NCBI GenBank assembly: GCA_964017145.1
Contig: OZ024845.1
Span: 2,356,001 to 2,420,000 of the forward strand
Source of the DNA: Agrocybe praecox
Taxonomy: Eukaryota; Basidiomycota; Agaricomycetes; Agaricales; Agrocybaceae
DNA: 64,000 nt
Reading direction: 5' to 3'
In this document: one piece after another, positions 11,588 to 23,865 of the stretch
How positions within the stretch are numbered: the stretch's first letter is position 1
How the letters are laid out: every line of letters starts with the position of its first letter
Made by a program: the position numbers and the translations under genes
The notes under the pieces: generated by a model
What the model saw: the letters and a program-made list of their open reading frames with translations, nothing else
What the model was told of the DNA's origin: nothing
Databases searched by the model: none

Positions 11588-13000
11588 ATGCGTGGCTTCA
11601 CCAGTGTCTTCCTTACCGTCTCGGCATTTGCCTCCGTCATTGCCCACCCAATCCATCAACGCAAAGAGCTGACAATCGTTGGGAGGGATCAATCAGCTCG
11701 TGTTGTCGTTCGTGCAGAAGCTTCCAACAATACTCTGGACATTCTTTCCGCGGGCAACGAAGCTTTCCGCAAAAACCTCCTTGATAATGATCCCGAACTC
11801 CTACAGAAGTTGGCTGATAACGGTCAAGGTCATTCCTGCATGCCCTTTGTCGCAGGACGAGAGTTCTCACCATAATTATTTGCAGAGCCTCCCTTCATGT
11901 TCTTGGGATGTTCGGACAGTCGCGTCAGCGAGGGCACAGTCTTCGACGCAAAGCCTGGAACCCTCTTCACCCAGCGCAATATTGCTAACCAGTATCAGCG
12001 AAATGACATTAACTCGTGGGTTATCTCTGACAAACTGTTATCCTGGTAATGTTGCTAACAGGTTCAAATGCCACAGTCAATCCGTCCTCTCCTACGCCGT
12101 TTCTGAGCTGGGAGTGAACCACGTTATTGTCATGGGTCACTACGGCTGCGGTGGTGTTGCTGCTTCCATTGCCTCTGCCCCGACCGGTCAAATCGACGCT
12201 GCCAATGGTGCTGTGCAAAATTGGATTGAACCCATCAGGGAGATCTTCCAGACTTCCAATAGGTATATTTGAAGCAGATTTTGTGTGAACCGATCACTAA
12301 ACTAAATTATTGACTCATCTGCCAGGCCAGAAATCGTTGAACTTCGAACGAAAAATGCTGGCCTTTCTGTTGTCGAAGAACCAGATATTAAAGAGCGTAA
12401 GTGCTGATTTATTCATTCTGACGCTAAAAGCGATGGTCTAATCCTACATGTTAGCTGGATTCCGCGCACTTGTTGAGGAGAATGTTAAGGCTTCCGTCCG
12501 CAGAATCGCGGCAGATTCTGTCATCACTAACGTAAGTCTCGACGTTTCATTTTAGTTGAATTCATTACATGTACTAATCGCACGAGCGTCTATAGCACTT
12601 CGCCTTACTTGCAGGAGGATCAGCATCTGCACCCGCGGAGAGGCGTGCCGAGGGCGGACCACCCCAAGACGTCTTCATTCACGGATTCGTGTACGACATC
12701 GAGACCGGAATCGTTCAAGATCTTGGCATCACTGTTGGCCCACCTGGCAAGGCCGCTCCCGCCATTCCTTTTGCATCTATCGCGAAAGTTGCCAGCGAAA
12801 GTGCCAATGCTCATAGCAGTAGCACCAACAGCACCAGCACCAGCACCAGCACCAGCACCAGCACCGCCAGCAACACCGCCACCACCGGTACCACTGCTGA
12901 CAAGGCCATCACTGTCCTTTCACTTCCAACCCTGCAGAAGAAGTGTGACCAGCTTTGTAAAATGAAACGCGGTCTCGCTGGGGTTTTGGGCTCCTGGTAA
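11588..13000 (+). CDS. Secreted beta-class carbonic anhydrase
   Basis: Zinc enzyme for reversible CO2 hydration. Residues 1-19 form a signal peptide (MRGFTSVFLTVSAFASVIA). The core starts GNEAFRKNLL, and the zinc site is complete: CSDSR gives the first Cys and the Asp/Arg dyad, HYGCGG gives His and the second Cys. Introns near 11828-11884, 12015-12072, 12263-12325, 12397-12456 and 12532-12596 restore the frame and yield the family segments SQSVLSYAV, NWIEPIREI and VFIHGFVYDIETG. The C-terminal extension after that is unusual: a Ser/Thr repeat encoded by a hexanucleotide array (about 12816-12890), then a basic tail with a C-x-x-x-C pair (KKCDQLCKMKRG). Secretion is predicted from the signal peptide; most fungal beta-class enzymes are cytosolic or mitochondrial. 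Confidence 0.92.
12816..12890 (+). repeat. (AGCACC)n hexanucleotide array in coding sequence
   Basis: About six near-perfect AGCACC units, flanked by degenerate units, encode alternating Ser-Thr in the linker of the secreted carbonic anhydrase. Such a tract is a likely O-mannosylation region and is prone to length variation. Confidence 0.85.
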
Positions 13001-14536
13001 AGTGTTCAGCGCGGTCTGCGGTTTCGAACCAATGGATTTGCTTTATAACTCATTTGTACTAGAGTGTTTTGAATAATTTGAAATCAATGGATTGGCATTC
13101 GGCGTCTTTTACACCTTTAACCGCGTGGGCAGCTAGTTTGGTTGATTTGCAGCGAACGAGTAGACTGTGATCTCTGCCAAATCTCTGCTATGATACAGAT
13201 TGTCAGAGGCTAGAGCATGTCGGAGATCTCTAAATTTGAGCTTCTCAATTGATGGTGATGTACAGTGATGAAATTTGTAGACCGGCTGGCGGCGCTGGCG
13301 GGCATCATGCGTTTGAACTTTGAACTTATCTTTAGAAATACATGACCTCATGCAACCTCATGCTCTGCGTATAAAAGGGGGCAATAATGTAAAGAAAAGT
13401 GGTACACAGGCGGACGCTCAGCTTAGATTTGTTTAAGCCAAATAAAACTCCGGATTAACTGAGTTAGAAACTGTGATTATTTTAAGTCCGACCCAAGTAA
13501 ATCTCGGTCCGCAATCGATCGTAAAATGTTTAAACGCGGCTGAAAAAAAACAGGATGCACATGCAGCGCAATTCTTCTCAAGTCCAGCTTCACATTATTT
13601 CAAACCTTCGCCTTCATTTCTTCTGTCTCTGAACTTTGCCTCCCCAGCCACTGAGCATGCCGCCGGGGCCGAACAAAAGTGTATTTGCTTGTGTTTACCA
13701 AGAGCCCCCGCGTTGGGGGAAATCTTCCGGGTTTCGCCAATCATGACTTGCTTTTCTCCTCGACGGACCACATTTGTGTGGCATGGACATGTCCATGAAG
13801 TGGTTGACTGTGATTTTATGCCAAATTCTCGCCTGTGGGACCATGTTGAATGGCGCAGTCATCCACCCGTCCCATGTATTAATGTCCACTGGATTGAGTT
13901 ACTGACTAACTTCAACAGTTTACACGGTATGGCAGGGAGGTTTATAAGTGGATGGATCTCAATGGTAAGAGGTCGCTTCTACTGGAAATGTTCTTTGATA
14001 CTTAAATTGTCATGACAGGCCTCAACCTTGTTTGCGCAACAGTGTAGTTTGTGGGGGGGGGACCACTGGGGGTCAGATGGTAGTGTCGGTAAGCACTTGC
14101 AGTATCATTTCGGCCTCATTGAGGGTCCAAATTACAAATAGCAGCATGTATAATTCCCTGAGTCATTAGTAGTCGAATATATCATATTTCAATCCCACTC
14201 TAATATACCAGTGTCTAAGGGATAGTGAAAATGGCGAGCGAGAAATTCTTTCTATGTGGGCCGTAAAAGGAAATATGCAGCGCAGCGGTCTGCCGATGCT
14301 TGAGATTAATTGAAGTTCTGGCTTAAATTTCTGTGAAATCCGCCGCTGAAGCAAAACTAAGTTGCGAGGTTTGAATCTGATTTGGTGGGACGTTTTTGGA
14401 AATAATTTGAAACAAACTTAAACAAATCTGATGCCTGATGGGACCCAGATTTGTTTAAACGGGTGACCCACCTGTGTATAGAACACGACTACCATCGTCA
14501 GCTTTTGTCCCAGGAACTCATAAACCGACCGCCAAA
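13001..14536. other. Intergenic with orphan TATA box and repeated 12-mer
   Basis: 1.5 kb between two + strand genes. A TATAAAAG at 13370-13377 has no gene behind it: the long frame at 13473-14015 lacks an ATG near its start and any family feature. The 12-mer AGATTTGTTTAA occurs three times (see the inverted repeat entry). A G-run is present at about 14051-14058. Confidence 0.5.
14418..14458. repeat. Perfect 13-bp inverted repeat upstream of the GNAT gene
   Basis: TTAAACAAATCTG at 14418-14430 and its exact complement at 14446-14458 are separated by 15 bp, 79 bp before the GNAT start codon. A further copy of AGATTTGTTTAA lies at 13425-13436. It could be a dimeric regulator site, a hairpin or the end of a small transposable element. 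Confidence 0.7.
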
Positions 14537-15187
14537 ATGGCCACGAAAGAACCCCGCTACATCAGAATCCGTTCTCGCTCTCCAAAATCACGCATACTGT
14601 TGCGCACACCGTTGTTGAGCGATGTGCCGTCCTTCACCGCCCGCGGAAACGATTACGAATGCATCAAATACCTCCCATTCCTATTAAATCCTAAAAACCC
14701 CATAACGAACGATTCCAACACAAAGAATGCCAAAGCGTGGCGTGCAGAATCTGGAATCGTAGGATACTTCCTTGTCGTCGTGGAACTTCCTGAAGACCGT
14801 TCCAAAGCCAACCAAGTAGATGCGACCATAGGTGACACCGGTCTTATCCCAATCAACTGGGAAGAGAAATCAGGAGAATGTGGAATGATGCTCAATAGCG
14901 GTCCAGCTATCCGAGGCAAAGGATACGCAGTGGAAGCTCTCGATATGCACTTCGCCTTCGGTTATGATCATCTGGGCCTCGAGAAAATCCACTTTGGCAC
15001 AGGAAATGACAATGTACCAATGCGCACTTTTTTGGAGAAGAAGCTGGGAATTTCCGGGAAATTCAGAGAGAAGGAAGGTGACTGGGAGTTTGTCACTACC
15101 AGGGCCTGGTGGGAGGAGCGCCAAAAGTTGGCTGGCGAAGGACGGGTAGAGGTTTATATCGAAGAAATGAGTCCGGATGAAGAGTAA
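14537..15187 (+). CDS. GNAT-family N-acetyltransferase
   Basis: Intronless frame of 216 residues. ATG 14537 sits in a good context (gccaaaATGG); codons before it continue the frame but start with GTG. The chain has the RimJ/RimL-like layout: LRTPLLSDVPSF at the start, a strand GDTGLIPINW, the central GECGMMLNSG strand, and the acetyl-CoA pyrophosphate loop RGKGYAVEAL, then LEKIHFGTGNDNVPM and ending with WEFVTTRAWW. The acceptor substrate cannot be told; small molecules, ribosomal proteins or antibiotics are all acetylated by relatives. It is cytosolic by prediction, with no signal peptide. Confidence 0.86.
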   Translation: MATKEPRYIRIRSRSPKSRILLRTPLLSDVPSFTARGNDYECIKYLPFLLNPKNPITNDSNTKNAKAWRAESGIVGYFLVVVELPEDRSKANQVDATIGDTGLIPINWEEKSGECGMMLNSGPAIRGKGYAVEALDMHFAFGYDHLGLEKIHFGTGNDNVPMRTFLEKKLGISGKFREKEGDWEFVTTRAWWEERQKLAGEGRVEVYIEEMSPDEE

Positions 15188-15467
15188 TCATTAATCATTC
15201 CTTGAGTTTGCAAAATTTGTAATATGTTTTGTAACAATACCGTTTCAAGAGTGGAGGCATCCATACGTTTGAATGGCCGTAATATGAAACCTCGAATGCT
15301 TCGCGGCGCAGTTAACGACTGCTGCTTATTTAGAACGACTTGCGTGAAGTGGCCTCTCCTTCTCCTCAGAAGCAATCTCCTCCAATACTTGCTCTGCCTC
15401 GAATGGATGGCCTGCTTTATAATTCTGAGTAATATGTAATAATCATCAGAGTGTGCGCACTTTTCGA

Positions 15468-17920
15468 CTATAGTTGAGCAATAAACGCATTTACCTTCAT
15501 AAATTTTTTGATGCTTATAAACGCTTTATGGTAGTCGGGGTCAACCTTCAAGCCATCCCGCACGGGCAAGGATTCGGGGAGAGGATATCTCAGAAGAAGT
15601 TTGAAAATATCTCTCTCCATCGGTAGATGAGATACGATCCTCTGAAGCGTCACTAATATTATCAGCTCGGGCAAAACGGTCTTCTTCTCTTCCGAAACAT
15701 TCCTCAAACACAAAGCCCCAAGGTCTATAAACCAGGATATCTTTGGATAAAACTCCTTGGCTCGTCCTTGATCCCAGAAAAAACGGTATACAGGCAAATC
15801 GGGTGCATTAGGTCCAGGCATCCTGCCTCCATAACGTGGATTACCCTCTCCACCATGAAGCGAAAGTGCCTCATTTAAAACTTCCCAATCGGAAGCTGTG
15901 GTTGATGACTTGAAGTCGATAACGTCGGATAGCGCTTTCCAGTCATAGATACTATTATTCAAGGCAAGGCTTGCAAAGAGGTAGCGAGAGGCGGGAATCT
16001 TGGAAGGTCCAACAAGTTGTGCTCGTAGCCAATCGTCAAATTCATCAATGCATTGCCGGTACAGAGCAGCATCCGGAAACTAAAGTAAGTGTTGTATTAG
16101 TCATTTGCATTATTTGCATTGAATATGACGTTGGGTAGTAGAAAAACTGACCCGGCTTTGCATCCATTTAAATAGACGTCTAACGTCACCATCAAACGCA
16201 TCGACGCTAGATTGATTGCCTGCTTCTTCCCTGAACCAATGATGTACCACCCTGTTTCTGAGGCGTAGATCCAACCAAGGCTTGAGGCTGAACTCCCTCA
16301 AAAATCTGAGGAGTTGCTGGGTTGGCTCAGCTTCAGAACAATGCATCGCAAAGCCATGGATCAAGTACTCTCGCTCGACGAAAGGAGGTGAATCTACTAG
16401 ATGAATGAGAACTATACACAAAGTGGTCAAAGAGAAAAAGAAAGTCAAACATACCAGAGAACAATGTATTGGCACACCGCTGGGCCAAGAACGCGTGGGC
16501 TTCGCCTTTGTCAATAAAGAAATTTCCGGACCTCTCTTTATCGGAAAGAAAGTCTGGTAACGATGCATGAAGAAGGCGAATGGTATCAGGACTGGTATCC
16601 TCTGTCTCCGGGATATGAAGTACTGAATGCAAGTCAACCAACGCGACTTGAAGCTGACCAAGTCGAAAACCAAGGAAGTTCTCGATGACAGTAGGTGTCA
16701 GTTGCAATTGGCGGCCAATCATTCCCGGTTCGCTGGTTGAATCGATTTTGGAGAAAAGGACGCAGGAGAATATTTGCCACACCTGCTCAAAATTATGAAC
16801 CGATTCAAATAGATGAGTATATAGAGCGTCGAGTTCAGCATATGGTGAATTCCCGTTGAGGCGAGGCTTCAGTTTGAGAATAATGTCCAACATATCATCG
16901 GGTAAACAGTGACGGGATTCAATGAACTTCATGACCGTAGAGGCATAGATGAACTGCCCAGAGGATTTCTGAACCAGGAAAGCCACAGCTTCTTCGGAGG
17001 GCCATGAGGAGGGGAGAGAGCGCTTTGCTGGATGTGTTGCCTTGATGTCAGAAAACCTTGCTTTCAAAAATAATTTGATGTCTGTGTCAGGATCATATTT
17101 ATCATCCAGGACAAGCTCCCATGTTAATGATTTAGTGGATTCTCTTCTGAATGCCTCCTTGATCCCCTGTTCCGGTCTACTGGCTATCATGAACCGGAAT
17201 GGGAGCGATGAATCGGCGAGTGCAGAAGAAAACACTGATATTATTTCTTCTTGTGCTCTCCAGTCGCCGCATTCATCCAGTCCGTCGAGAATGATAAGCC
17301 GGGCGTTTGGAGTGATCTCTGCGAATCCTGCTTCGCCAATGGGTTCAATAAGCAAGGCATGCAGCTGAGACTCCAGGGAGCTGGAGAAGATGAGAGGGTC
17401 ACGAAGGATGGCCTCGCCTACAGAGTCACGCAGTTCTGGTATGGCTAAAGCGATTCGATACGCTAGGGTCGCCATAAGACGTTCAGAATTGTTTAGACTC
17501 TTATCAGCCCGGAAAAAGAAGAAATCTGCGGCGAGCAGACCATCCTTCTTGCACATAGCAGCCACCGAGCGAGCAATACTGGATTTGCCCGAGCCAGCAG
17601 GACCATGCTGCCACAGTATCGGGTGAGAACAGGTAGCTTCTCTAACCCAGTTCATGATTTCTTTAAGTATTGCCTCCCGAGTACCTGGGTGACATTTGGG
17701 CTTTTCGTAAACCTTTCCAGAGTCGTGCAGAGCACCGGTCGCGACTTTGGTGCGAAGAATTTCAATTCCTAAAGTAATGTCAGTCAGCTCAAGTCATTAG
17801 TGAGGACCGCATAGTACCTTTCTCACTCAAATTATCCGCATATACATTGATATCATCTCCATTATTTGTGCTGTTATGAATTCCGCCCGTAATGACGTAG
17901 TTCTTGACTGGTTGTTCCAT
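15468..17920 (-). CDS. NACHT-domain NTPase (STAND/NLR-like), copy 1
   Basis: Start ATG 17920 (MEQPVKNYVITGGIHNSTNN). A first intron near 17770-17818 leads into a linker ending KCHPGTREAILKEIMNWV, then the NTPase: P-loop GPAGSGKSS, FFFFRAD, Walker B LIILDGLDECG and the sensor segment RFMIASRPEQGI. This is the NACHT order. The chain goes on through a helical region (FLVQKSSGQFIYASTVMKFI), introns near 16410-16455 and 16085-16150, and a C-terminal helical part that ends at 15468. No WD40, ankyrin or TPR repeats are seen after the NTPase. In fungi such proteins act in non-self recognition and programmed cell death; that role is inferred. It is divergent from the thioesterase gene (289 bp between start codons). 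Confidence 0.85.
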
Positions 17921-18209
17921 CCTTGTGGTAGTCGTTCCTAGCGGGCTTGTCAGCACAGAATCGTAGCGTTGCTGCCAGCACCCTTGAACTGGATGAAAAT
18001 GACATTGCGTTCACTGCAGTGTTCCGTCGTTGGCGGGGGTAAACCGTAACACTAGGAGTACTCGAGTACGGGTCACATGAGCTTGAATATAGAATAGATA
18101 AGATAAGATAAAATCCATAAGATCCAAGAATGGTTCAACGTTACCGGTTTACTACCCTTTACGCCAACTTCGTTCAGTCCAAGTTGTTTACTGATCCTTA
18201 TCGCACACA

Positions 18210-19207
18210 ATGGTCGCCGCTCTCAAGTACTTGACCGTCCCAGCGGCCGTTAGACACACAGCAACAGTGATTTTCATTCATGTGAGCGACACACTTCGAT
18301 TCCTTACTTCTCGCCTTTGTCGACCCTTTGCAAATTGCGATTTCTCACAACTCGTGCCAGGGTCTAGGGGACTCGGGGATGGGATGGAAACCCGTCGCAG
18401 ACATGCTCCAGAAGGATCCTGCCCTCGCCCACGTAAAATGGGTGCTGCCTCACGCGTACGTTCAGTCGATGAGAATTCCAAAACGATCCTGATTCAAACC
18501 TACAATCTTCATTTCAATGCACATAATAATTATAAAACGATACCATACTCCAATAATCCAGTCCTGTTGCTCCAGTCACCGCAAATATGGGCATGTCCAT
18601 GCCTACATGGTACGTTACCCGCCAATCGTGTCCTAATTACGTTGTTCTGACCGTTTTCTGCAGGTTTGACATGTACACCTTCGGATTCTCTGGAGCAGAA
18701 GATAAAGACGGCATGATGAAGTCCTCTGGCTTGATCAACGAACTGATTGAACAAGAGATCACGGGTGGGATTGACCCAAGTCGGATCGTCCTGGGAGGGT
18801 TCAGCCAGGGAGGCGCCATGACACTGCTTACAGGTCTCACGAACCGCCATAAGCTTGCAGGTCTTACGGTTTTGAGCGGCTGGCTACCCTTGAGAACACA
18901 GGTGAAAGAGGTCAGTCTCTCTCATCGGTCTTTGCTGTATACATATTTCTCATTCGCTTTGCAGACGGTTTCCCCACACGCCGCTTCTTTGCCTATATTC
19001 TGGGGACATGGAGGTGCTGACCCATTGGTCAAGGAAAATCTTGCCAAGATGTCCAAGGACTATCTGGTGTCCGAGTGCGGTATCTCGATTGCGAAACCAG
19101 GAGAGACCACCGGACTTTCTTACAATGTCTACAATGGTCTGGAGCATTCCACGAGTAACAAGGAATTAGATGATTTGAGGACATACCTCAAGAAGATCGT
19201 CCCTTAG
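18210..19207 (+). CDS. APT1: Acyl-protein thioesterase 1
   Basis: Serine hydrolase that removes palmitate from cysteine residues of signalling proteins and also acts on lysophospholipids; cytosolic. Exons give VAALKYLTVPA and TVIFIHGLGDSGMGW across the first intron (about 18282-18360), then VKWVLPHA, PTWFDMYTFGFSG, the nucleophile elbow GGFSQGGAMTLL, the acid in WGHGGADPLV and the His in NGLEHSTSN. All members of the catalytic triad are therefore present. The stop at 19207 is only 53 bp from the stop of the convergent homoserine dehydrogenase gene, so the 3' untranslated regions probably overlap. Confidence 0.92.
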
Positions 19208-19260
19208 GTTCTTAGGTTTAGTGATTGTAATATTATAAGTACATTGAAAATTTGTGACAT

Positions 19261-20539
19261 CTACGCTAGTTTGAGAAGATCGCCCAGGACACCCATCGCA
19301 GTGACAGCTGCGCCAGCGCCAGCACCCTGTACGATCAACGGCCGAGGGCTATATCTCTCGGTATGGAACATGATGATGTTATCGGATCCACCGAGGGAGG
19401 TAGCGAAAGGATGATCAATGGGATATCTTTGCACGATCGAAATTAGTGTCAATCGGGAGAACAGAACAGAAAAAGACTGCTTACTTTTCCAACCCTGCTC
19501 GTACTTGTCCGTTTGAAACATCAACGACACCAACGAATCTGAGCACTTTGTTCTCTTTGCTGGCTTCGACGCGGAGTTTGGCAAATTCTTCGTCGAATTC
19601 GGGGAGCCGCTTGATGAATTCGTCACCGGTAGGAATTCCCTCGAGAGCGGGTGGGATAAGTGAAGCCGTTTGGACGGAAGCGAAAGATTGCAGGGTGGGA
19701 AGGGTAGATGGCGCTGCCGAAGAAATGAGTCTGGATAGAATCGTGAGCTTGCGAGCTACGTCGAAACCATTTAGATCGTCAGCAGGGTGAGGTTCCTAGG
19801 GCAGAATTAGAAGGTTCAGAGATAGGCGAATGACGGACGCACTGTGTAACCCTTCTCTCTAGCTACAGCAACGACAGACGAGAAAGCAGGTCCATCCGGT
19901 TTACCAGTCGAGAATTCGTTGAAGATGTAGCTCATTGTTCCAGAGAAAACACCTTCAATTTTGATGATCTAACATATACACATGAGTAAAGATCGACATT
20001 CTCAGAATAATAGGACGTACCTTGTCGCCAGTGGCAAGCAATTCCTTCAAGGGGGCAATCACAGGCAAACCCGCACCAACAGTCGCCTCGTTCAAGAATT
20101 TGGCACCGCTCTCATTGCTTGCTTTAACGATCTCTGAGAATAACTGAGCATCTCCAGAGAATGCTTTCTTGTTCGGGGTAATAACGTTGATGCCCTCCTT
20201 CAACCAGACAGGATACAAGGCGGCCACATCTTCCGAAGACGTGTTATCCACCAACGCAACTCGTTCCTTTTCAGCCACGAGCTGTTGTAGTTGGCTCGTG
20301 AGTGCCTTCAAGTCGGCAGGGGCATCAGAAGATGCCAATAATGACTTCCAAGAGGCATTTGGCTGAATTGGAGTATCTTTGCCGGTGAAAAGCGAGCGTG
20401 ATGATGATGTGAGGGAAACAAGTTTGAACGGGGATACTTGTTGCGGAATGGAAAGTAGCTGATTGACGAACTCGGATCCTACCAGGCCAACGCCAACGAC
20501 AGCCACGAGGATTTTTGGTTGCTGTTTTACTGAGGACAT
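19261..20539 (-). CDS. HOM6: Homoserine dehydrogenase
   Basis: NAD(P)H-dependent reduction of aspartate semialdehyde to homoserine, the branch step to threonine and methionine. Start ATG 20539 ([18 protein letters not shown]) matches the short N-terminus of fungal Hom6. An in-frame upstream ATG at 20635 would add about 32 residues and is less likely. The Rossmann loop GVGLVGSEF, the segment [22 protein letters not shown], then [29 protein letters not shown] (substrate and catalytic region) and the C-terminal [17 protein letters not shown] are all in order. Introns lie near 19965-20020, 19795-19845 and 19425-19485. As in other fungi there is no fused aspartokinase and no C-terminal ACT domain. 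Confidence 0.93.
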
Positions 20540-21352
20540 GATGGTTTGAGAATGGATGCTGAAAAACGGCGGCTTGACGATGAGTTTATTAACGGACGAA
20601 GATTTTCGGATTATCCGGACGATCGATAGCAACATACGTGATTTTGCGTTCGCGGATGATATTTTTCTAGATTCTTGGCTCTTGACTGTCGGGGACAGAA
20701 CTTCAAAGCAATGAAATGTCGACTTTTATCCTGCTTTACTACGTTGGGGTGATTTATGTTAGATAAAGGTCTTCAACTAGCATTTTCATAAGTGGATCCG
20801 AGGAGTCTCTCTTGTCCAAAGCGAAGGCGTCTGGGAGAGGGGAGACAAGAGATACCTGCTGAACCTTTTCAAATTTCCATGATAAACGGGCCCATACTAT
20901 TTGTTTCTTAAGGCATATATACATTCGCGGATCTGAGAGCACGCCAGGGTGAACTCTTCCGGGTCGAAGGTCCGGCAACATCCGGCTAACCGAGACAACC
21001 CTCGGCAACGTCCACAGGCTAGCGCTGATATTTTCTGTAGCGCTTTTTGTTGTCTAGTGTCCCGCGGTCAGTATATATCTGTCTCGGGCATCTAAGGCAT
21101 TTAGCCATCGTACGAGTCGCACCGGCAGCAGTATGCAATTCATGTTTGTGATGCCGCGCGCTTGCGTAGTCACGGGCTTATCAACACTGTTACACCACGC
21201 CTCACTGTTGTCAAACTTGCTAAAAACTGCGACGCACTTTGCCTCTCTCCGTGCAGTATCTCTGAGTGGTTTATATAGCAAAATACACCCTGTTCTCAAA
21301 TCTCATACATCAACACCCCACATACGCTGACTCTGATTTGTACGCTATTGCC
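20540..21352. other. Intergenic, divergent promoters
   Basis: About 0.8 kb between two divergent start codons. A possible TATA-like TTATATAG lies near 21270 for the dehydrogenase. No coding segment is supported. Confidence 0.5.
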
Positions 21353-22776
21353 ATGGGAGGCCTTCTATCCAGTATCAGCGAAGCGTTTCCCCCAAAGTCC
21401 AAGTTCTCTGTTCAGGATATACCAGATCTATCAGGAAAGGTTATCATTGTGACTGGTGCCAACACCGGTATATATATTCTGCTGTTCGTGTGTTAGCTTT
21501 ACTCTTACAAACATTCATGTCGTGTGTTTAGGTATCGGGAAGGAAACAGCAAAGGTATGCTCACTCTCCTTCAGATATGGCACCAATTCAGTGAAACTAT
21601 TCTTATGGTTGCTCCTGATATTCTTAGGCACTGCTCGCGCATAACGCAAAAGTATACATTGCAGCTCGAAGCAAAGAGAAGGCCGAAGCTGCCATCCAAG
21701 ACTTGAAGAATGAAACTGGGAAAGAAGCCATCTTCCTCCAATTGGATTTATCAGATTTAAAGAGCGTCAAATTGGCAGCAGAAGAATTTTTGCGGTGTGT
21801 TCCCTCATGATGATTGCCGGTGTTTTCACTGATAACCTCGTTCAGTAAAGAAAAGGAGCTCCACATCCTCTTTAATAACGCGTATGTGTATATTCCTGTG
21901 CCAAGCAGAATACATAATTCAAGGCCTTCATCATTAGAGGCGTAATGACCCCGCCTATCAAGCAAGTGACGGCTCAAGGCTACGACCTCCAATTTGGAAC
22001 AAACGTATTAGGTGAGTATATGCGCCCCTATCTATAAATAAATTTTGACCGATTATCGTCATAGGCCATTTCTACTTCACCAAATTACTACTATCTCCCC
22101 TTCTCGCTGGAGCGAAATCAAGCCCAGATGGTAAAGCCCGTGTCATTAACACTTCATCATCGGCAGCGAATTTTGTCAGCGGCCTGGACTTCAATACCTT
22201 CAAGGATTCTCCAGCACGCAAGAAAAAATTGAACGCGACTCTATATGGCCAGAGTAAACTCGTACGCAAAGATCGTGTGTTCAAAGGCAGACAGAGCTTG
22301 ATACTTTATATTTTAGGGCAATATTCTGTTTTCAAACGAATTAGCAAAGCGTTATGACGATCAAGGCATTGTGTCGACATCCCTTAATCCTGGAAATTTG
22401 CAATCTGATCTTCAACGTCACCTATCGTGGATTGAGCTGGCTTTTGTCGTACGTATTCCTTATATACTTTCACTGAATATACTCATAACTCACCAATTTT
22501 GATTGGCCTCTAGAAACTCCTCGTATATCCCACTCCTTTTGGAGCGTTAACGCAATTATACGCTGGGACGTCGCCACAAGGCGCCGAACTAAATGGAAAG
22601 GTAAATATATTTGTTCAAAATATCAACTGGTTGTTTTTTATGGCTCATCACGCCCTATTTGTGTGCAGTATCTTATTCCGTGGGCGAGAGTCGCAAAACC
22701 AAATCCCGCAGCTGATGACGCGAAGCTCGCCGGTGACCTTTGGGAGTGGTTGGAGGAACAGGTCGCCAATATATAA
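21353..22776 (+). CDS. Short-chain dehydrogenase/reductase, retinol-dehydrogenase-like
   Basis: NAD(P)-dependent oxidoreductase with about nine short exons. The start is [15 protein letters not shown]. The cofactor motif [17 protein letters not shown] is split by an intron, followed by [21 protein letters not shown], the NNAGVM strand split by an intron, [26 protein letters not shown] (catalytic Ser) and LYGQSKLGN (Tyr-x-x-x-Lys). The chain ends with [12 protein letters not shown] at 22776. The layout is that of the RDH11-14/WW-domain-oxidoreductase-like subgroup common in fungi. Substrate unknown; the protein is probably cytosolic or membrane-associated through its N-terminus. Confidence 0.9.
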
Positions 22777-23865
22777 CTATATTATACATTTTGCAGTACA
22801 TTGCAAACTAATTGACTTTACTTTATGGTATATCTATTGCAAAATGATTTCTAGTGCTTGCTAATACTATCGCACTGTTGGTGACTGGCCGAAACCTTCC
22901 AATAATTCTTAACCAGGCATAACGTCATTGCCTTCTGGGACATTCAAATTGATAGACTTGTACAACCAGCCTTAAACCTGATATTTAATATTTCCTAGGA
23001 TTTACATTCACATCTCGTAGCAGCAGTGCATCAGATAACCCATTCCCTTCGTCGCACACAGGTCGTAATATCTATGTCATCTGCCCTCGACCACAAACAA
23101 CGTAAGAGGCCCCCTTCCTAAACGCCATTGCTGCAGACCATCAGGAGGTACGTAGTATGTTTTAAGATCTGTGTAGCTGAGCTATCCGCATCGGGAAGTA
23201 ATTTCCATATTCAGCGTGTATATCCCGTGTGTAACGACTCGGGGCCGGCTAGGAAACCAGAATCAGGTCCGTTCGGGCGTTCCAATTCGGGAACAGCACG
23301 CCGACTGCCTGTTGTTCCCGAAGAGTTGGCAAATGAGCCAAAACAAAGTCCGGCTGGTTTATATTAATAATGCACATGTTCTCTGTCGTGTCGCCAACAT
23401 GGCATTGATAGGCTCAGTAAGGTATTACTTACTCCAATTTCCTGATGAACTTGAACTTGAATTGCAAATTGACATGAGTAAAAATATTCGCCAAGTCACT
23501 GTACTAGCGACCATCCTTTACATAGGTTTGCGGTAGTGCGACCTTGAATTCTAAGAGGGCATATTCTTTGATTGATTCATCCTTTGTATTACAGAAATAA
23601 CCTAACCACTTGAGATCCATCCGTAAACAACCTCCAAAAATCCCTCTTCATATCAGGGTATTTCTGGCCTTGTAGTCGAAAAATTCTGTCGGACAATACG
23701 TAGAAAGCCATGGAATGGAGCAGGGAGCATGGTTGTGATGTCGAATTCGATTTGGGGGCGAATGAACGACCATGCGAGCAACTTGATCCCAGAAGTCCAA
23801 ACGGGGAGCACAGTGAACAGGACAACGGGTTGCGCTCGTAAGATTTGATAACAAGCTCGCGCTCC
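22777..23865. other. Intergenic
   Basis: About 1.1 kb between convergent genes. Frames at 23128-23536 (+) and 23589-23825 (-) have no start, splice or family support. Confidence 0.45.

Noticed and set aside
13473..14015. 180-codon plus-strand frame
   Set aside because: It begins with a non-ATG codon, has no family match and lies in a region without splice or codon-pattern support.
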